From contig NZ_JAPENL010000002.1 of assembly GCF_026342015.1 (NCBI RefSeq), positions 1,121,001 through 1,185,000 of the forward strand: a stretch of 64,000 nucleotides of DNA. Direction: 5' to 3'. A program made the position numbers and the translations under genes. The stretch is from Micromonospora lupini. GTDB lineage: Bacteria; Actinomycetota; Actinomycetes; Mycobacteriales; Micromonosporaceae. The notes under the pieces are model-generated. The model ran no database searches. It was given only the letters and a program-made list of their open reading frames with translations, and had not been told where the DNA came from. How positions within the stretch are numbered: the stretch's first letter is position 1; every line of letters starts with the position of its first letter. Positions 25,562-35,337 of this stretch are shown here, one piece after another.

Positions 25562-28500
25562 GTCTGCCAGCCGTTCCGAGCCGACGCGGGGCTGCCACCA
25601 CCGCTCGGTCCCGTACGCCGCGAGACCCACGGCCGCCGGCACCCAGATCCAGCCGGGGGTGGGCATCCGACGTCGGTGCAGCGCCACGACCACTATCGCG
25701 CACCCGAGCCCGACCGGGCCTCCGAGCAGCGCCGGCACCCCCAGGGCGAGGAGTGGCGCGGTCGGCATCGTCGCCGGGACCGCCGGATACGACTGTCGGT
25801 GGCGACGCGCGGGGAGCAGGGCCGCGACGACCAACAGCAGCAGCAGTCCCGCGCCGACGCGCAGGACGAGAACGTACCGCTCCCCGGGCGTGAAGACCAG
25901 GTCGACCCGGCCGGCAGCCCCGGCCGGCACGAACCACGCCTGCTTCCATCCGTCGAGCCGGGTCGGTCGGAGCCGCACCCCGTCGAGGGTGGCCCGCCAG
26001 CCCGGGTTGGCGTTCTCCGGCACCACCAGGTAGCTGCCGCCACCCGGCCCGACCTCGACCGACCGGTGTTGGTCGTCCCAGTCGAGCACCGTCACCGCCC
26101 GGCGGGGCTCGGCGATGGCGGGGCGCTGCGGCGGCTCACCGGTCAGGATCACGCTGTCGACGACGAACCGGTCCGGTGGGGCGGAGACCTCGTTCGGGCC
26201 GGCGCGCAGCCCGACGCGGTAGTCGTCCGCACTCGCCGTGGACTTCGCCCCCGGCTTCGGGGCGGGAGCGCAGGCGCGGTAGCGCAGTGGCCGCAGATCC
26301 CGCAGGTCACGCAGGGTGCCCGTGGCCGTCGTCGGCGTCGTCGCCCCGTTGATCACGATCGTCGGCCCCGCACCGCAGGGCAATGTCACCGACCGGGAGA
26401 GGTCGCGCGCCCGGTTGAGTTCGGGCCCGCCCTCCACGTCCACCCCGCTGAGGCCGACGGGCAGCGGTTGCGGCTCGAACAGCGCCGTCGACCGGCTGAC
26501 CCTCGGCACCGTCGAGGTCACGGCCACGACGAGGCTTCGGGTCCGCAGGGCGGGGAAACGGGCGACGCCGTCCAGGCCGACCGTCACCTCCCGGATGCCG
26601 TTGTCGCCGGTGATCCGAACCGTCCGGGGTGGCGCCGCGACGAGGCTCGACGCGAACCGCAGCCGCACCCAGCTCACGTTGCGCGCCTTTGCCCAGCGCA
26701 CCTTGACTGTGGGCTGTGGGTCCGCCGGATCCGCCCACCAGGCCGTGCCGTCGTCCCCGTCCGACAGCGCCCTCGACGAGGCGACCGGGTCGGCGAACCA
26801 CGAACTCGACGTGCTGAACGTTTCGCCGCCCACCACCTCGTCGTACACGGCGAGCGCGGTGGCCGGCGTGGCGCGGGCCAGGCCGGTGAGGCGGGGGGTG
26901 GAGGCGGCCGGCAGGTCGAAGCGGCGGGGCGCCAAGCCGGTCTCCTCGCCCTGTCGGATCAGGTCGGGAGCGCACAGGTAGTGGTCGTCGACGGCGACGC
27001 AGGCTGGCCGGTCCACAGCCTTGCGGGCGAGCGCGACGATCTCCGGGGCGCTTGTGGCGTCGGGCAGCGCCGGCAGCCGCAGGTACCGCTGGGGACTCAC
27101 CCCGGGCACCCGCAGTTCCCGGATGCCCGCGCGCCGTCCCGGCACGTCGAAGCCCGCGACGCCGTCGATGGTCACCCGAACCCAGGTGGTACGCCCCGAC
27201 GGCAGCGCCAACCGCAGCGGCGTCCGCCCGGCGTCGACCACCGAGTGCACGTACGACCCGCCCTCGGTGCTGACCTTGACCCGGGTGACCGGGGCGCCCA
27301 CGATCTCGTCGTCGACCACCTGCAGCTCCACCGACCCGGCTTGGATCTTGTCCGGGAAGCGAACCTCCACCCACTGGCCCACCGGTTTGCGCGCGCCGTC
27401 GGAGAGCCAGGAGGTGCCGCTGTCGCCGTCCACGGCCGCGAACGGCGTGGCGGAGGGGTCGCGCAGCCCGGCCGGGCCGGTGATGTCCGCCGCGCTTGTC
27501 GACGCCCGGACGTCGGCCACGCCTGCGTATCCGGACGAGGTGACCGACGACCGCCACGCCGGATCGAGGATGTCGTCGACAGCGCGCGTCAGGCGGGGTC
27601 CCTCCTCGGCGGTAAACGTCCGGGACGTGTTGCCCCGGACGACCCCGAAGTCGACCTCGCGGTTGCGCAGGCTGTCGGCGAGGACCGTGCCTCCGTCGTT
27701 GGCCGCCGGAGCGTCGCCGTCGAGGATCACCGGCCGGTCGCCGAGCACGCCGGCGTCGCTGAGGTCCAGCAACGTCTCCGGTGCGCCGACCAGGTTGAGC
27801 GGCTGCGCCGCGTCGGCAAGCGCGGCCCGGGAGGCCGGCCGGTCCACCTGGTAGATCTCCACCGCCCGGTACGGCTCGTGCAGCCCGTAGTCCCACGCCC
27901 CACCGAGGTCCGGCCGCACCCCGCTGTTCGGGCCGAACGCGGCGACCCGGATGAGCCCGGGTGCGCTGTCCAGCGTCCGGTGCACGAGGACCGGCCAGGC
28001 GAAGCCCCCGACGGGCTGGCGGAGGTCGTTGCGGACGAGCAGGTACCGCACGCCGAGCCGGGCGAGCACGTCCGCCAGCCCGGGAGAGGCGGTGCCGGCG
28101 GCGAGCCGGTCGTCGATTGCGGAGAGCAGTCGGGCGTTGCCCGCCGATCCGCCCGGCACCAGTGACCGCACCGCCCACGGCGAGTCGAGCAGGGGCTGGA
28201 CCGGCTCGTCAAGCGACCGCCCCCAGTCGTACTCGGCGAAGTTGGACCCGGGCACGAGCAGTGTGGTGCCCGGTCCGGCGTGCCTGTCGAGCCAACCGGT
28301 GGCCTGCCGCCAGTGGTCGGGCACCGCCCAGAAACCGCCGCCGGCCGGGAGCCCCGCGCTTGCGGCGCCGCTTGTGACCGCGAGGAGCGCGACGGCTGTG
28401 ACACCCAGCGCCACCCGCCGGGGCGCCATTGTGGTGGGTCGCGTGAACCGGCGGATGACCGCGATGCGGCCGACGGTGTCAAGCATGTGCGCGGTGGCCA

Positions 28501-29662
28501 GGGCCAGCGGCAGGCGGAGCACGACGTCGAACTTGTGCAGGTTGCGCAGCGCGCCGAGCGGGCCGTCGAGGGCCTCCCGGACGGTCGCGGCGAAGGCGGC
28601 GCCGCCGTCCGACAGGTTCCCGGCGGTCAGGGTCAGCAGTCCGACAAGCGCGCCGACGAGCAGGAATCGTCGCTCCGGCAGGTCCCGACGGGCCAGCCCG
28701 GCCAGACCGATGCAGGCGATCAGGCCGGTGAGCACGACCATCCAGGACGTCGTGACAAGCGCCCAACCGGAGCGCCACCAGGGCACCCCGTCGACTGCCA
28801 GGTAACCCACCCACTGTGTGGCGCCGCGTACGGCCGACGGGAGTGACGTCACGCTCGTGGTGACCGCCGCGCTCTCGGTGTACGGAAGGAACGGGAACCC
28901 GTACCGCTGCAGGAGCAGCAGGGGCACCAGCCACCAGAAGGTGGCCACGACCATCGCCACCGTCCACCAGGCCAGCAGGCGGATCCGTCGCCAGCCGGGC
29001 GCACGTGTCACCAGGTAGAGGAACGCCGGCAGCACTGCGCACGCGGCGGCGGCCCCGTTCGCCCCGCCCATGCAGACGACGGCCAGCCCACTGAGCGCAG
29101 CCGCCCGCCGCAGCGAACCACCCGCCGCCCCCTTGACCAGCGGCAGCAGCACCCACGGCGCGACGCAGTACGGCAGCAGCTCCAGTGAGACCGTGCCGAC
29201 CAGGGACAGCGCGCGGGGCGAGAGCGCGAACACCGCGCCGGCCACCAGGCGCGACGCCGGGCCGCCCAGGTCCAGGGCACGCGCCAGGCGCACCACACCG
29301 GTGAGCGCCACGCAGAGCAGGGCGGCCATCCACAGCCGCTGGACGAGCCAGGCCGGCAGGCCCACCGCCTCCCCGAGGAGGAAGAACGGCCCCATCGGGA
29401 AGAAGTAGCCGACGGCCTGGTTCTGCAGCGTGCCGAACTGCCAGTCCGCAGTCCAGAGGTGGCTCGCCCGAGCGAGGAAGCCACCCGGGTCCACGGCCAT
29501 GTCCAGCTTCGTGTCCGGCACGATGAGCCCGGGCTGCTGGGTGACGCAGAGACCGATCAGCGCGAGGCAGACCAGCAGCTCACGCAGACGCCACACCGCC
29601 AGGGACACCGTCGCGGACGGTATACCGGGGGTGCGGCGAGCGGTCGACCAGGCGGTCAGCAC
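24767..29662 (-). CDS. aftD: AftD-like alpha-(1->3)-arabinofuranosyltransferase (membrane GT-C)
   Basis: The open frame is 1631 residues. The N-terminal 470 residues hold about eleven membrane helices of the DUF3367/AftD GT-C type, with the catalytic-loop region PGLIVPDTKLDMAVDPGGFL and WTADWQFGTLQNQAVGYFFPMGPFF. The long extracytoplasmic part contains two discoidin-like carbohydrate-binding folds (about residues 725-850 and 955-1075). C-terminal helices occur at about 1260-1395. AftD uses decaprenyl-phosphoryl-arabinose to branch wall arabinan. Conserved sequence ends near residue 1400 (about position 25450). The last 230 residues are charged antisense of the acyltransferase gene, so the real 3' end is uncertain. 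The GTG start overlaps the GT4 stop by 7 bases. Confidence 0.85.
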   Translation of the reverse strand: MLTAWSTARRTPGIPSATVSLAVWRLRELLVCLALIGLCVTQQPGLIVPDTKLDMAVDPGGFLARASHLWTADWQFGTLQNQAVGYFFPMGPFFLLGEAVGLPAWLVQRLWMAALLCVALTGVVRLARALDLGGPASRLVAGAVFALSPRALSLVGTVSLELLPYCVAPWVLLPLVKGAAGGSLRRAAALSGLAVVCMGGANGAAAACAVLPAFLYLVTRAPGWRRIRLLAWWTVAMVVATFWWLVPLLLLQRYGFPFLPYTESAAVTTSVTSLPSAVRGATQWVGYLAVDGVPWWRSGWALVTTSWMVVLTGLIACIGLAGLARRDLPERRFLLVGALVGLLTLTAGNLSDGGAAFAATVREALDGPLGALRNLHKFDVVLRLPLALATAHMLDTVGRIAVIRRFTRPTTMAPRRVALGVTAVALLAVTSGAASAGLPAGGGFWAVPDHWRQATGWLDRHAGPGTTLLVPGSNFAEYDWGRSLDEPVQPLLDSPWAVRSLVPGGSAGNARLLSAIDDRLAAGTASPGLADVLARLGVRYLLVRNDLRQPVGGFAWPVLVHRTLDSAPGLIRVAAFGPNSGVRPDLGGAWDYGLHEPYRAVEIYQVDRPASRAALADAAQPLNLVGAPETLLDLSDAGVLGDRPVILDGDAPAANDGGTVLADSLRNREVDFGVVRGNTSRTFTAEEGPRLTRAVDDILDPAWRSSVTSSGYAGVADVRASTSAADITGPAGLRDPSATPFAAVDGDSGTSWLSDGARKPVGQWVEVRFPDKIQAGSVELQVVDDEIVGAPVTRVKVSTEGGSYVHSVVDAGRTPLRLALPSGRTTWVRVTIDGVAGFDVPGRRAGIRELRVPGVSPQRYLRLPALPDATSAPEIVALARKAVDRPACVAVDDHYLCAPDLIRQGEETGLAPRRFDLPAASTPRLTGLARATPATALAVYDEVVGGETFSTSSSWFADPVASSRALSDGDDGTAWWADPADPQPTVKVRWAKARNVSWVRLRFASSLVAAPPRTVRITGDNGIREVTVGLDGVARFPALRTRSLVVAVTSTVPRVSRSTALFEPQPLPVGLSGVDVEGGPELNRARDLSRSVTLPCGAGPTIVINGATTPTTATGTLRDLRDLRPLRYRACAPAPKPGAKSTASADDYRVGLRAGPNEVSAPPDRFVVDSVILTGEPPQRPAIAEPRRAVTVLDWDDQHRSVEVGPGGGSYLVVPENANPGWRATLDGVRLRPTRLDGWKQAWFVPAGAAGRVDLVFTPGERYVLVLRVGAGLLLLLVVAALLPARRHRQSYPAVPATMPTAPLLALGVPALLGGPVGLGCAIVVVALHRRRMPTPGWIWVPAAVGLAAYGTERWWQPRVGSERLADLLVAVPTGLLLVAIAALVLRFRRVRGRYESRREGRVLGWARRRRLQRRNRHLDQGVGRDRPGPGPVVPPLEESPQSTRRPLDEVVAGRRDRDGEGQGEHEEQPERGVHPGEPEQADADLDGEEVPQEDAVGDPTEEPDHRLVEERPRHPARARADEGGDHAPGDEQEHQVLGDRLDGRGGLDSARAGDRRAGDPQQRAGDEPRRAGGEREDAKPARRAGPQVLVASPGPAPGQSGPEHRRDRARGPGGEHGQHDADAEPVEEGG

Positions 29663-31107
29663 TGCCGTACCGGAACTCCGGTGAGCAGTTCGTCACCGCC
29701 GGCGTCCCGCTCGCTGATGTGCGCAGGGTCGACGCCCGCCTCGACGAGCACCTGCCGGACCGCCGCCGGGGCGGCGGCCGGCACCAGGATCCACAGGCCG
29801 TGCTCGCCGGTCGCCACGTGCCTGGTGTACGGCAGGAGGGGGGCCACCCGGGCGAGGAGGCTCTCCGGCTGGTCCGTCCGGACCAGGAGCGACGCGTTGC
29901 GCGCCGCCCACGGCACCCGGCGCGGCGCGAGCAGGTCACCGAGGACCGCGCGAACCCGCTGGCCGGTGTCGGCCCAGCGGAACGCACCGCTCCACTGTCG
30001 ACACTCGGCCGCCATCCGTTCGGCCTCGCCCGGCGCCGCGAGGGTGTCCAGTGCCCGGTCGAGGCCGACGGCCAGACCGCCCGCCGGGTCGTCGCCCTCG
30101 CCGACCAGCCATCCGGTCCGGCCCGGCCGTACGGCGTCCCGCAACCCGTCGACGTCGAAGGCGAGCGTGGGCAGCCCGGCGGCGGCGGCCTCCACCACCA
30201 CCAGACCCCAGCCTTCGCCCCACGAGCCGGAGACGTGCAACCACGCGCTGGCCAGCAGCGCGTCCCGGTCGGCGGAGGGCAGGTGACCGTGCACCGTGAC
30301 GACGTCGGCGAGCCCACGCTCGGCGACCTGCCGACGGATCGTCGCCACGTCCGGCCCGCCACCGACGACGTCCAGGCGCAGGTCGGGTCGCTGCGTCCGG
30401 AGCTGGTCGACGGCGTCGAGCACCAGATCCACCCGCTTGTGTCGGGTCACCCGGCCGACGCAGACCACACGGGGTCGCGCGTCGCGGACTCCGCCGTCGA
30501 CGACCGGCGGTGTCACCGCGTCCGCACCGTTGGGTACGACCACCACCGGGCCGGCCCAGCGGAGCCGGTCCCGGACGGCCACTGCCGTCGACGGTGAGAC
30601 GGCGAGCGTCACCCCCCGGCGGTAGACCCGTCGGGCGACCGGCCCCTCCAACCACGCTCCGAAGCGACCGACGAGCGGGCCGAAGTAGAGCCGGAACTGG
30701 CGGTCGTGCACGTGATGGATTACGCAGACCACAGGCACGTCCGCCGGCAGGACCGCCGGGCTGAAGAACGGTATGCCGTTCTGGCAGTCCACGACGGCGT
30801 CGAACTGACGGCGTCGTCGTGCGAGCCAGCCCAGCACCCGGGGGTAGATGCTCCACCGCCCACCGACCCGGACGATCCGGATGCCGTCGCGGGTCTCGTC
30901 GCCTGACTGGCCGTCCGGCCGCGCGGTGACGAAGGTGACCTCCGCGCCGGCGGTCACCAGGTCGCGGGCGACCTGCCAGGCGTAGACCTCGGCGCCGCCG
31001 GCGTCCGGATGCCACGGGTCCTTCCAGTTGAGCACGGCGATCCGTCGACCCGCGACCACCGCGTCGGTGGTGGGAGCCGCGGCCGCCGGAGAGTGTCCGA
31101 CACTCAC
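29656..31107 (-). CDS. GT4-family glycosyltransferase
   Basis: This 483-residue GT-B enzyme starts at GTG 31107, overlapping the GT2 stop as GTGA; the frame is open further upstream, but that part is low-complexity. The N-terminal domain has the acceptor-side motif NWKDPWHPDAGGAEVYAW, and the donor domain VVCVGRVTRHKRVDLVLDAV and GSWGEGWGLVVVEAAAAGLP (GT4 E-x7-E motif). The last 100 residues form an additional small domain. It probably transfers a sugar to a lipid-linked glycan at the inner face of the membrane, within the same operon as the AftD-like enzyme. Confidence 0.9.
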   Translation of the reverse strand: MSVGHSPAAAAPTTDAVVAGRRIAVLNWKDPWHPDAGGAEVYAWQVARDLVTAGAEVTFVTARPDGQSGDETRDGIRIVRVGGRWSIYPRVLGWLARRRRQFDAVVDCQNGIPFFSPAVLPADVPVVCVIHHVHDRQFRLYFGPLVGRFGAWLEGPVARRVYRRGVTLAVSPSTAVAVRDRLRWAGPVVVVPNGADAVTPPVVDGGVRDARPRVVCVGRVTRHKRVDLVLDAVDQLRTQRPDLRLDVVGGGPDVATIRRQVAERGLADVVTVHGHLPSADRDALLASAWLHVSGSWGEGWGLVVVEAAAAGLPTLAFDVDGLRDAVRPGRTGWLVGEGDDPAGGLAVGLDRALDTLAAPGEAERMAAECRQWSGAFRWADTGQRVRAVLGDLLAPRRVPWAARNASLLVRTDQPESLLARVAPLLPYTRHVATGEHGLWILVPAAAPAAVRQVLVEAGVDPAHISERDAGGDELLTGVPVRQC

Positions 31108-31934
31108 GGCCGCAATCCAACGGTGGCAGCGCCCCCGGTCACGTCCGTGCCGACCGGCAGGGCGACGACCGGCAGCGGCATCGCGGGGATGACATCGGCC
31201 CGGCGCAGCCGCCAACTGATCTTCGCGACGTCCACGAAGCTCTGCCAGCCGTGGCGGGCCGGGGAGAAGCGTGAGCCGGGCACGTCCACCCAGTTGACGG
31301 GGATCTCCACCAACCGGGCGCCCGCCCGTTCGGCGCGGCCCAGCACCTCGACGTCGAACGCGAACCCGCCGCACCGAAGGGGTGCGAACGACCGCCGCGC
31401 GACGTCGTTGCGGAAGAACTTGAAGCCGCACTGCGTCTCGCCCACGCCGCGGACCACCTGCCGGACGGCGCCACGGAACGCCACCGCACCCCAGCGCCGG
31501 AGCAGGCTGTGCCGCTCCTGCACCACCGACTCGGGGTGGGCGCGCGAACCGACCACCGCGTCGACGCCCTCGACCAGGAGACTGAGCACCTGGCCGAGGG
31601 TGTCCGGCGCGGTGGCCAGGTCCGCGTCACAGAAGCCGACGTAGCGCGCGTCGCTCGCCAGCACACCTGTGCGTACCGCGAAGCCCTTACCCGGTTCGGC
31701 GCACCAGAGCAGCCGGACGGGGACCGGGCCGGACGGCGCACCCGTCACCACCTCGGCGGTTCCGTCGGTGCTGGCGTTGTCGACAACTGTGACCCGACAG
31801 GGCACACCGAGGTCGGCCAGCGCCGCCCGGAGCAGGATCAGGGTGTCGGGCAGCCGCAGTGCCTCGTTGTACGCGGGCACCACGACGTCGAGTACGACCG
31901 CATCTGACGACACGTCAGGAGGAAGGACCTCCAT
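31104..31934 (-). CDS. GT2-family glycosyltransferase (dolichyl-phosphate sugar synthase-like)
   Basis: This 276-residue GT-A enzyme has VVVPAYNEALRLPDTL, the nucleotide-binding VVDNASTDGT, the metal-binding CDADLAT (DxD-like), GVGETQCGFKFFR and the catalytic-side FDVEVL. The pattern matches ALG5/DPM1-like synthases that load a sugar onto polyprenyl phosphate, so it may make the lipid-phosphate donor used by the GT-C enzymes here. It lacks the C-terminal membrane helices of some relatives. It is part of the tightly packed minus-strand operon. Confidence 0.9.
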   Translation of the reverse strand: MEVLPPDVSSDAVVLDVVVPAYNEALRLPDTLILLRAALADLGVPCRVTVVDNASTDGTAEVVTGAPSGPVPVRLLWCAEPGKGFAVRTGVLASDARYVGFCDADLATAPDTLGQVLSLLVEGVDAVVGSRAHPESVVQERHSLLRRWGAVAFRGAVRQVVRGVGETQCGFKFFRNDVARRSFAPLRCGGFAFDVEVLGRAERAGARLVEIPVNWVDVPGSRFSPARHGWQSFVDVAKISWRLRRADVIPAMPLPVVALPVGTDVTGGAATVGLRP

Positions 31935-31943
31935 GAAAGGCCG

Positions 31944-32105
31944 TCAGCGCTCGCCGTACACGATGATGGGCTGCTGCACGTTCGCAGGCTTGGTATTGCT
32001 GTTGGTGATTGTGGACGTCCCGACCGTGACGGCCAGAATGCCCAGCACGGCACCCACCGCCGCGGCGACGACCGCGGTCAGGAGGGGATTGAAGGATGCC
32101 TTCAT
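31944..32105 (-). CDS. Small membrane protein, DUF2613-like
   Basis: A 53-residue protein from ATG 32105 (AAGGGA upstream) has one hydrophobic segment (LLTAVVAAAVGAVLGILAVTVG) and a short polar exterior tail ending IIVYGER. It resembles the DUF2613 small secreted/membrane proteins that sit beside aftD in mycobacteria (the Rv0236A type), and it occupies the same kind of neighbourhood here. It overlaps the upstream membrane gene as ATGA and ends 9 bp before the GT2 gene. A stabilising or accessory role for the GT-C enzymes is inferred only from synteny. Confidence 0.75.
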   Translation of the reverse strand: MKASFNPLLTAVVAAAVGAVLGILAVTVGTSTITNSNTKPANVQQPIIVYGER

Positions 32106-33874
32106 TGACGGTCCCTTCGACAAAAGTGACCGCACAGTAACATGCGTCGTCGCCGTGCGGCGGGGTGCGAAAGGGCGATCAACAGGGTGGCCCCGAGTAC
32201 CGAATAGCCCAGCTCCGGACCAATCGCGACACTCCCCGTCGAGCCGGAAGAACCGCCACCAGGCAGACGAAGCAGGGCGAGCGTCCCATCTCGTCGGACC
32301 ATCTCGGCGCCTGCGAAGCGCCCCTCGACCTCGGCAGCCCCGGGCTGATCGGTCTGGATGAGGACGTACCGCACGCCCAGCCGACGCAGGCCCGGGACCG
32401 GGTCACCGGGCACCGCAAGCGCCCCCGCCACCCGGTCGGCGTCCCGACTCTCCCCACGGATCCGGTCGCGGCCGACAAGCACGTCCTGGTCCCCGAGCAC
32501 CTGTCGACGGAAGGCCCGCGACGCCGGGTCGAGGACCGGGACGTTGCCCGCCCAGCGGTAGGCGCGAAAGGACGACCAGGGTAGCGAGACCAGGCTCCCG
32601 CCGACCGGATCGGTGTTCACCACCTCGCGGACGGCCGACCACTCGGCGGGGTACCGCACCGTGTCGAGCTGCCCGCCGAGCCCCCAGGCCAGGCCGGGCA
32701 GCAGCAACACCGGAGCGGCCACCACAAGCGGGACCAGCGGCCGGACGCCCGCCGTCACGAGCGACTCCACGAGCATGCCGAGGCCGACCGCCTGCACCAG
32801 CGCCAGCGGAGCGAGCAGTCGGGTCCCGTCCCGGACCGCGCCGGCCAGCGGAACGTGCTCGACAAGCGCGACCATCCACTGCGCACCCACCGGCCAGGCC
32901 GGCATCAGGGCGATCACCGTGCCCACAACGGCGCCGACGAGCAGACCCCACCAGGCCGCCGACGGCCACCGGCGACGGGTCGACGCGTACCCCCAGATCG
33001 CCGCCGCGGCCAGCGCCAGCGCGAGCAGGGCGACCGGCCACCGGTCCCGCCCGACCGCTACCGCGTGGCGACTCCAGACGCCACCGAGCGTTGCCACGCT
33101 GCCGAGCACACCGAGTGGCGTGTCCGCGCGGACGGCGAAAGCGGCGACGCCCCGCTCGTCGAGATCGACCGCGCCGCCCCGGTTCGTCAGCGCCACCAGC
33201 CACGGCGCGGTGAGACCGGCGAGCGTCGCCGCCCCCGCGACAAGCGCCCGCCACCGCCGCGCCAGCGCCAACGCCGGAGCGCAGGCGAGCACCGCCGCCA
33301 GCACCAACGCCGGGCCGCCCAGCACCACAGCCATTCCACCGCCGACGGCCCAGCGCCGACCCGGGCCGATGCCGCCCGCCGGCGGCCGCAGCACCCCGAG
33401 CACCCAGGCGTACGCCCACGGCAGCGCCGCGTACCCGGCGATCACCGCCCACTGACCGAGGTGCAGCCGCCCGTACACCCAGGGATTCCAGACGTATGCG
33501 AGCCCGGCCGCGACCCGCGCCACCGGATGGCTGACCGGAGCGAGCCGGGCGGCGCCCACCGCGGCCAGGGCGAGGCAGCCGGCCAGCAGAACCTTCTCCG
33601 CCACGTCGGCGGGCAGGAGCTGGGACAGGCCGACCGCGAGCAGCTCGCTGGGCACCGCCCGGGGCAACTCCGAACCGCTGCCCCAGACCATCGCGCCGAA
33701 CGGCGGGTCCGGCACGAAAACCAGGTCGTACCGCAGGACGTAGCCCCGGCCCAGCACCGGCCCGAGGATCGCGAGGACCACCCCGACGCCGAGCGCCACC
33801 TCCGGCCACCACCGACGGAGCACGACCGTGGCCCGCGACAACGCCGGACGGAACTCCGGTGATCCTCGGCGCAC
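32102..33874 (-). CDS. Multi-pass GT-C-like envelope membrane protein
   Basis: The protein has about 590 residues from GTG 33874 (GGGGG at good spacing). The frame stays open to an ATG at 34048 only 8 bp from the divergent flippase start, so that longer form is less likely. About a dozen hydrophobic helices fill the first 430 residues, including VALGVGVVLAILGPVLGRG and VWNPWVYGRLHLGQW-type sequence typical of actinomycete GT-C or YfhO-like proteins. A soluble C-terminal part (AEWSAVREVVNTDPVGGSLV, RRLGVRYVLIQTD) parallels the equivalent segment of the AftD-like protein. It probably transfers a polyprenyl-linked sugar on the outer face. Acceptor and donor are unknown. Confidence 0.8.
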   Translation of the reverse strand: MRRGSPEFRPALSRATVVLRRWWPEVALGVGVVLAILGPVLGRGYVLRYDLVFVPDPPFGAMVWGSGSELPRAVPSELLAVGLSQLLPADVAEKVLLAGCLALAAVGAARLAPVSHPVARVAAGLAYVWNPWVYGRLHLGQWAVIAGYAALPWAYAWVLGVLRPPAGGIGPGRRWAVGGGMAVVLGGPALVLAAVLACAPALALARRWRALVAGAATLAGLTAPWLVALTNRGGAVDLDERGVAAFAVRADTPLGVLGSVATLGGVWSRHAVAVGRDRWPVALLALALAAAAIWGYASTRRRWPSAAWWGLLVGAVVGTVIALMPAWPVGAQWMVALVEHVPLAGAVRDGTRLLAPLALVQAVGLGMLVESLVTAGVRPLVPLVVAAPVLLLPGLAWGLGGQLDTVRYPAEWSAVREVVNTDPVGGSLVSLPWSSFRAYRWAGNVPVLDPASRAFRRQVLGDQDVLVGRDRIRGESRDADRVAGALAVPGDPVPGLRRLGVRYVLIQTDQPGAAEVEGRFAGAEMVRRDGTLALLRLPGGGSSGSTGSVAIGPELGYSVLGATLLIALSHPAARRRRMLLCGHFCRRDRQ

Positions 33875-34056
33875 ACGGACCCCCACAGACCTGGACGGGA
33901 AGCGGGCCCGACGTCGCTCCCGGGGCTCCGGACAGCACTCTAGGCACAGGCGGGCGCGGGCGGTAGCTTGCCTCACGACGTCGACGAGCGACTCCGTGAC
34001 GACGACGCGAAGCTCGGGGCGCGCACCGGTCCCCGGCGGAACCGACATGAGGCGCG

Positions 34057-35337
34057 ATGACAGAGACGACGGCCGGCCCCGGCGCGGGCCGCCTTTCCGC
34101 GGCGGGCGCGGCGGTGGCAGGTGCCGCGATGGTGACGAACGGGCTGGCCTACCTGCTCCCGATGCTCGGCGCCCGGCACCTGGCGGCCGAGGGACTGAGT
34201 GTCCTGGCCACGGTCGCGGCCCTCGTCGCGATCGCCGGCGTCGCGGGCGTCGGCCTGCAGATGGCTGTCGCGGTGCACCGGGCCCGCCATCCCGGCGCGC
34301 CTACCAGCCGGGTCACCCTCGTCACCACAGCCGTCTCCGCTGGCGCCGTCGTCGTGGCCGCGCCGCTGCTGATGACAGCGCTCCGGCTGTCGCTGGCGGT
34401 CGTGGCGCTTGTCGCCGGCACCACGGTCGCGGTCGTCCTGGCCGCCCGCTGGCTCGGCGAGCTGCAGGGCGAGCAGCGCTTCCTGCGCCTCGCGTGGGCG
34501 ATGGGCGTGGTCGCCGCAGGGCGGTACGGCGGCATGATCGTCGCGCTGGTCCTCGGCGCAGGTGTCGTCGACACCCTGGTGGCCGGCATGGTGACCGCCT
34601 ACCTCGTGCTGCCCGCGCTGGTCTGGATCGCCCGACCGGCACGCCGCGCCACCCCGGGCGGGGACCCGGCCATCGGCGCCGCCCTGCGGATCCGGCAGGT
34701 GACGAGCGCCGGTACGGCCGCGCTGGCGATGCTCGCCGTGTCGTACGCCGACCTGATCTTCGCCCGCCAACTGCTGTCACCTGCCGACTCCGGCGCGTAC
34801 GCCGTCGGCACCGTGCTCACCAAGGGCGCCCTGTGGGCGCCGCAGGTGATCGTGGTGCTCGCCCTTCCCCGCCTTGCCGTCGGTGACAACCGCGTCCGCA
34901 CCGCAGTGCTCGCGATCGTCGCCGCCTGCGGCGCCGTGCTCGTCGCCGCCTCGGCCCTGGCCGGCGGCCTCGCGTTCCGGCTGGTGGGCGGCGCGGACTA
35001 CGCCTCCCTGGGCAGGTACGCCCCGTTCTTCGCCGCCACCGGCGCGCTCTACGCGCTGGTCTTCGCGGTCGTCAACGCCAAGATCGCGGCGGGCGCGCGG
35101 TGGCCGTCCGCGCCACTGTGGGTCGCGGCGGTCGTCCTGGCCGTCGTCACCATGGCCGTCGCGCCGCGGACGTTCCAGGGGATCATGTGGTGCGCTCTCG
35201 GCACGGCCGCGGCGACAGCGCTTGTGATGATCCTCAGCCTGCCGTCAGCCATCGACCCAGCAGGTGGTGATCGATCGAGTCGACCCGACCGAGCCGACGA
35301 CCTGCCGCGACCCGCTCCCGCAGCTCCGCCCGGGTGA
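34057..35337 (+). CDS. Polysaccharide flippase-like membrane protein (MATE/Wzx superfamily)
   Basis: This 426-residue protein has about twelve hydrophobic helices (AAVAGAAMVTNGLAYLLPML, VLATVAALVAIAGVAGVGLQ, TLVAGMVTAYLVLPALVWI and others) and the layout of polysaccharide-type flippases. Late helices hold charged residues typical of the fold (SYADLIFARQLLSPADSGAYAVG). It would move a lipid-linked glycan across the membrane for use by the adjacent GT-C enzymes. ATG 34057 follows GAGG. The last 100 bases overlap the convergent Nudix gene; that Pro/Arg-rich tail is dispensable-looking. Confidence 0.82.
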   Translation: MTETTAGPGAGRLSAAGAAVAGAAMVTNGLAYLLPMLGARHLAAEGLSVLATVAALVAIAGVAGVGLQMAVAVHRARHPGAPTSRVTLVTTAVSAGAVVVAAPLLMTALRLSLAVVALVAGTTVAVVLAARWLGELQGEQRFLRLAWAMGVVAAGRYGGMIVALVLGAGVVDTLVAGMVTAYLVLPALVWIARPARRATPGGDPAIGAALRIRQVTSAGTAALAMLAVSYADLIFARQLLSPADSGAYAVGTVLTKGALWAPQVIVVLALPRLAVGDNRVRTAVLAIVAACGAVLVAASALAGGLAFRLVGGADYASLGRYAPFFAATGALYALVFAVVNAKIAAGARWPSAPLWVAAVVLAVVTMAVAPRTFQGIMWCALGTAAATALVMILSLPSAIDPAGGDRSSRPDRADDLPRPAPAAPPG

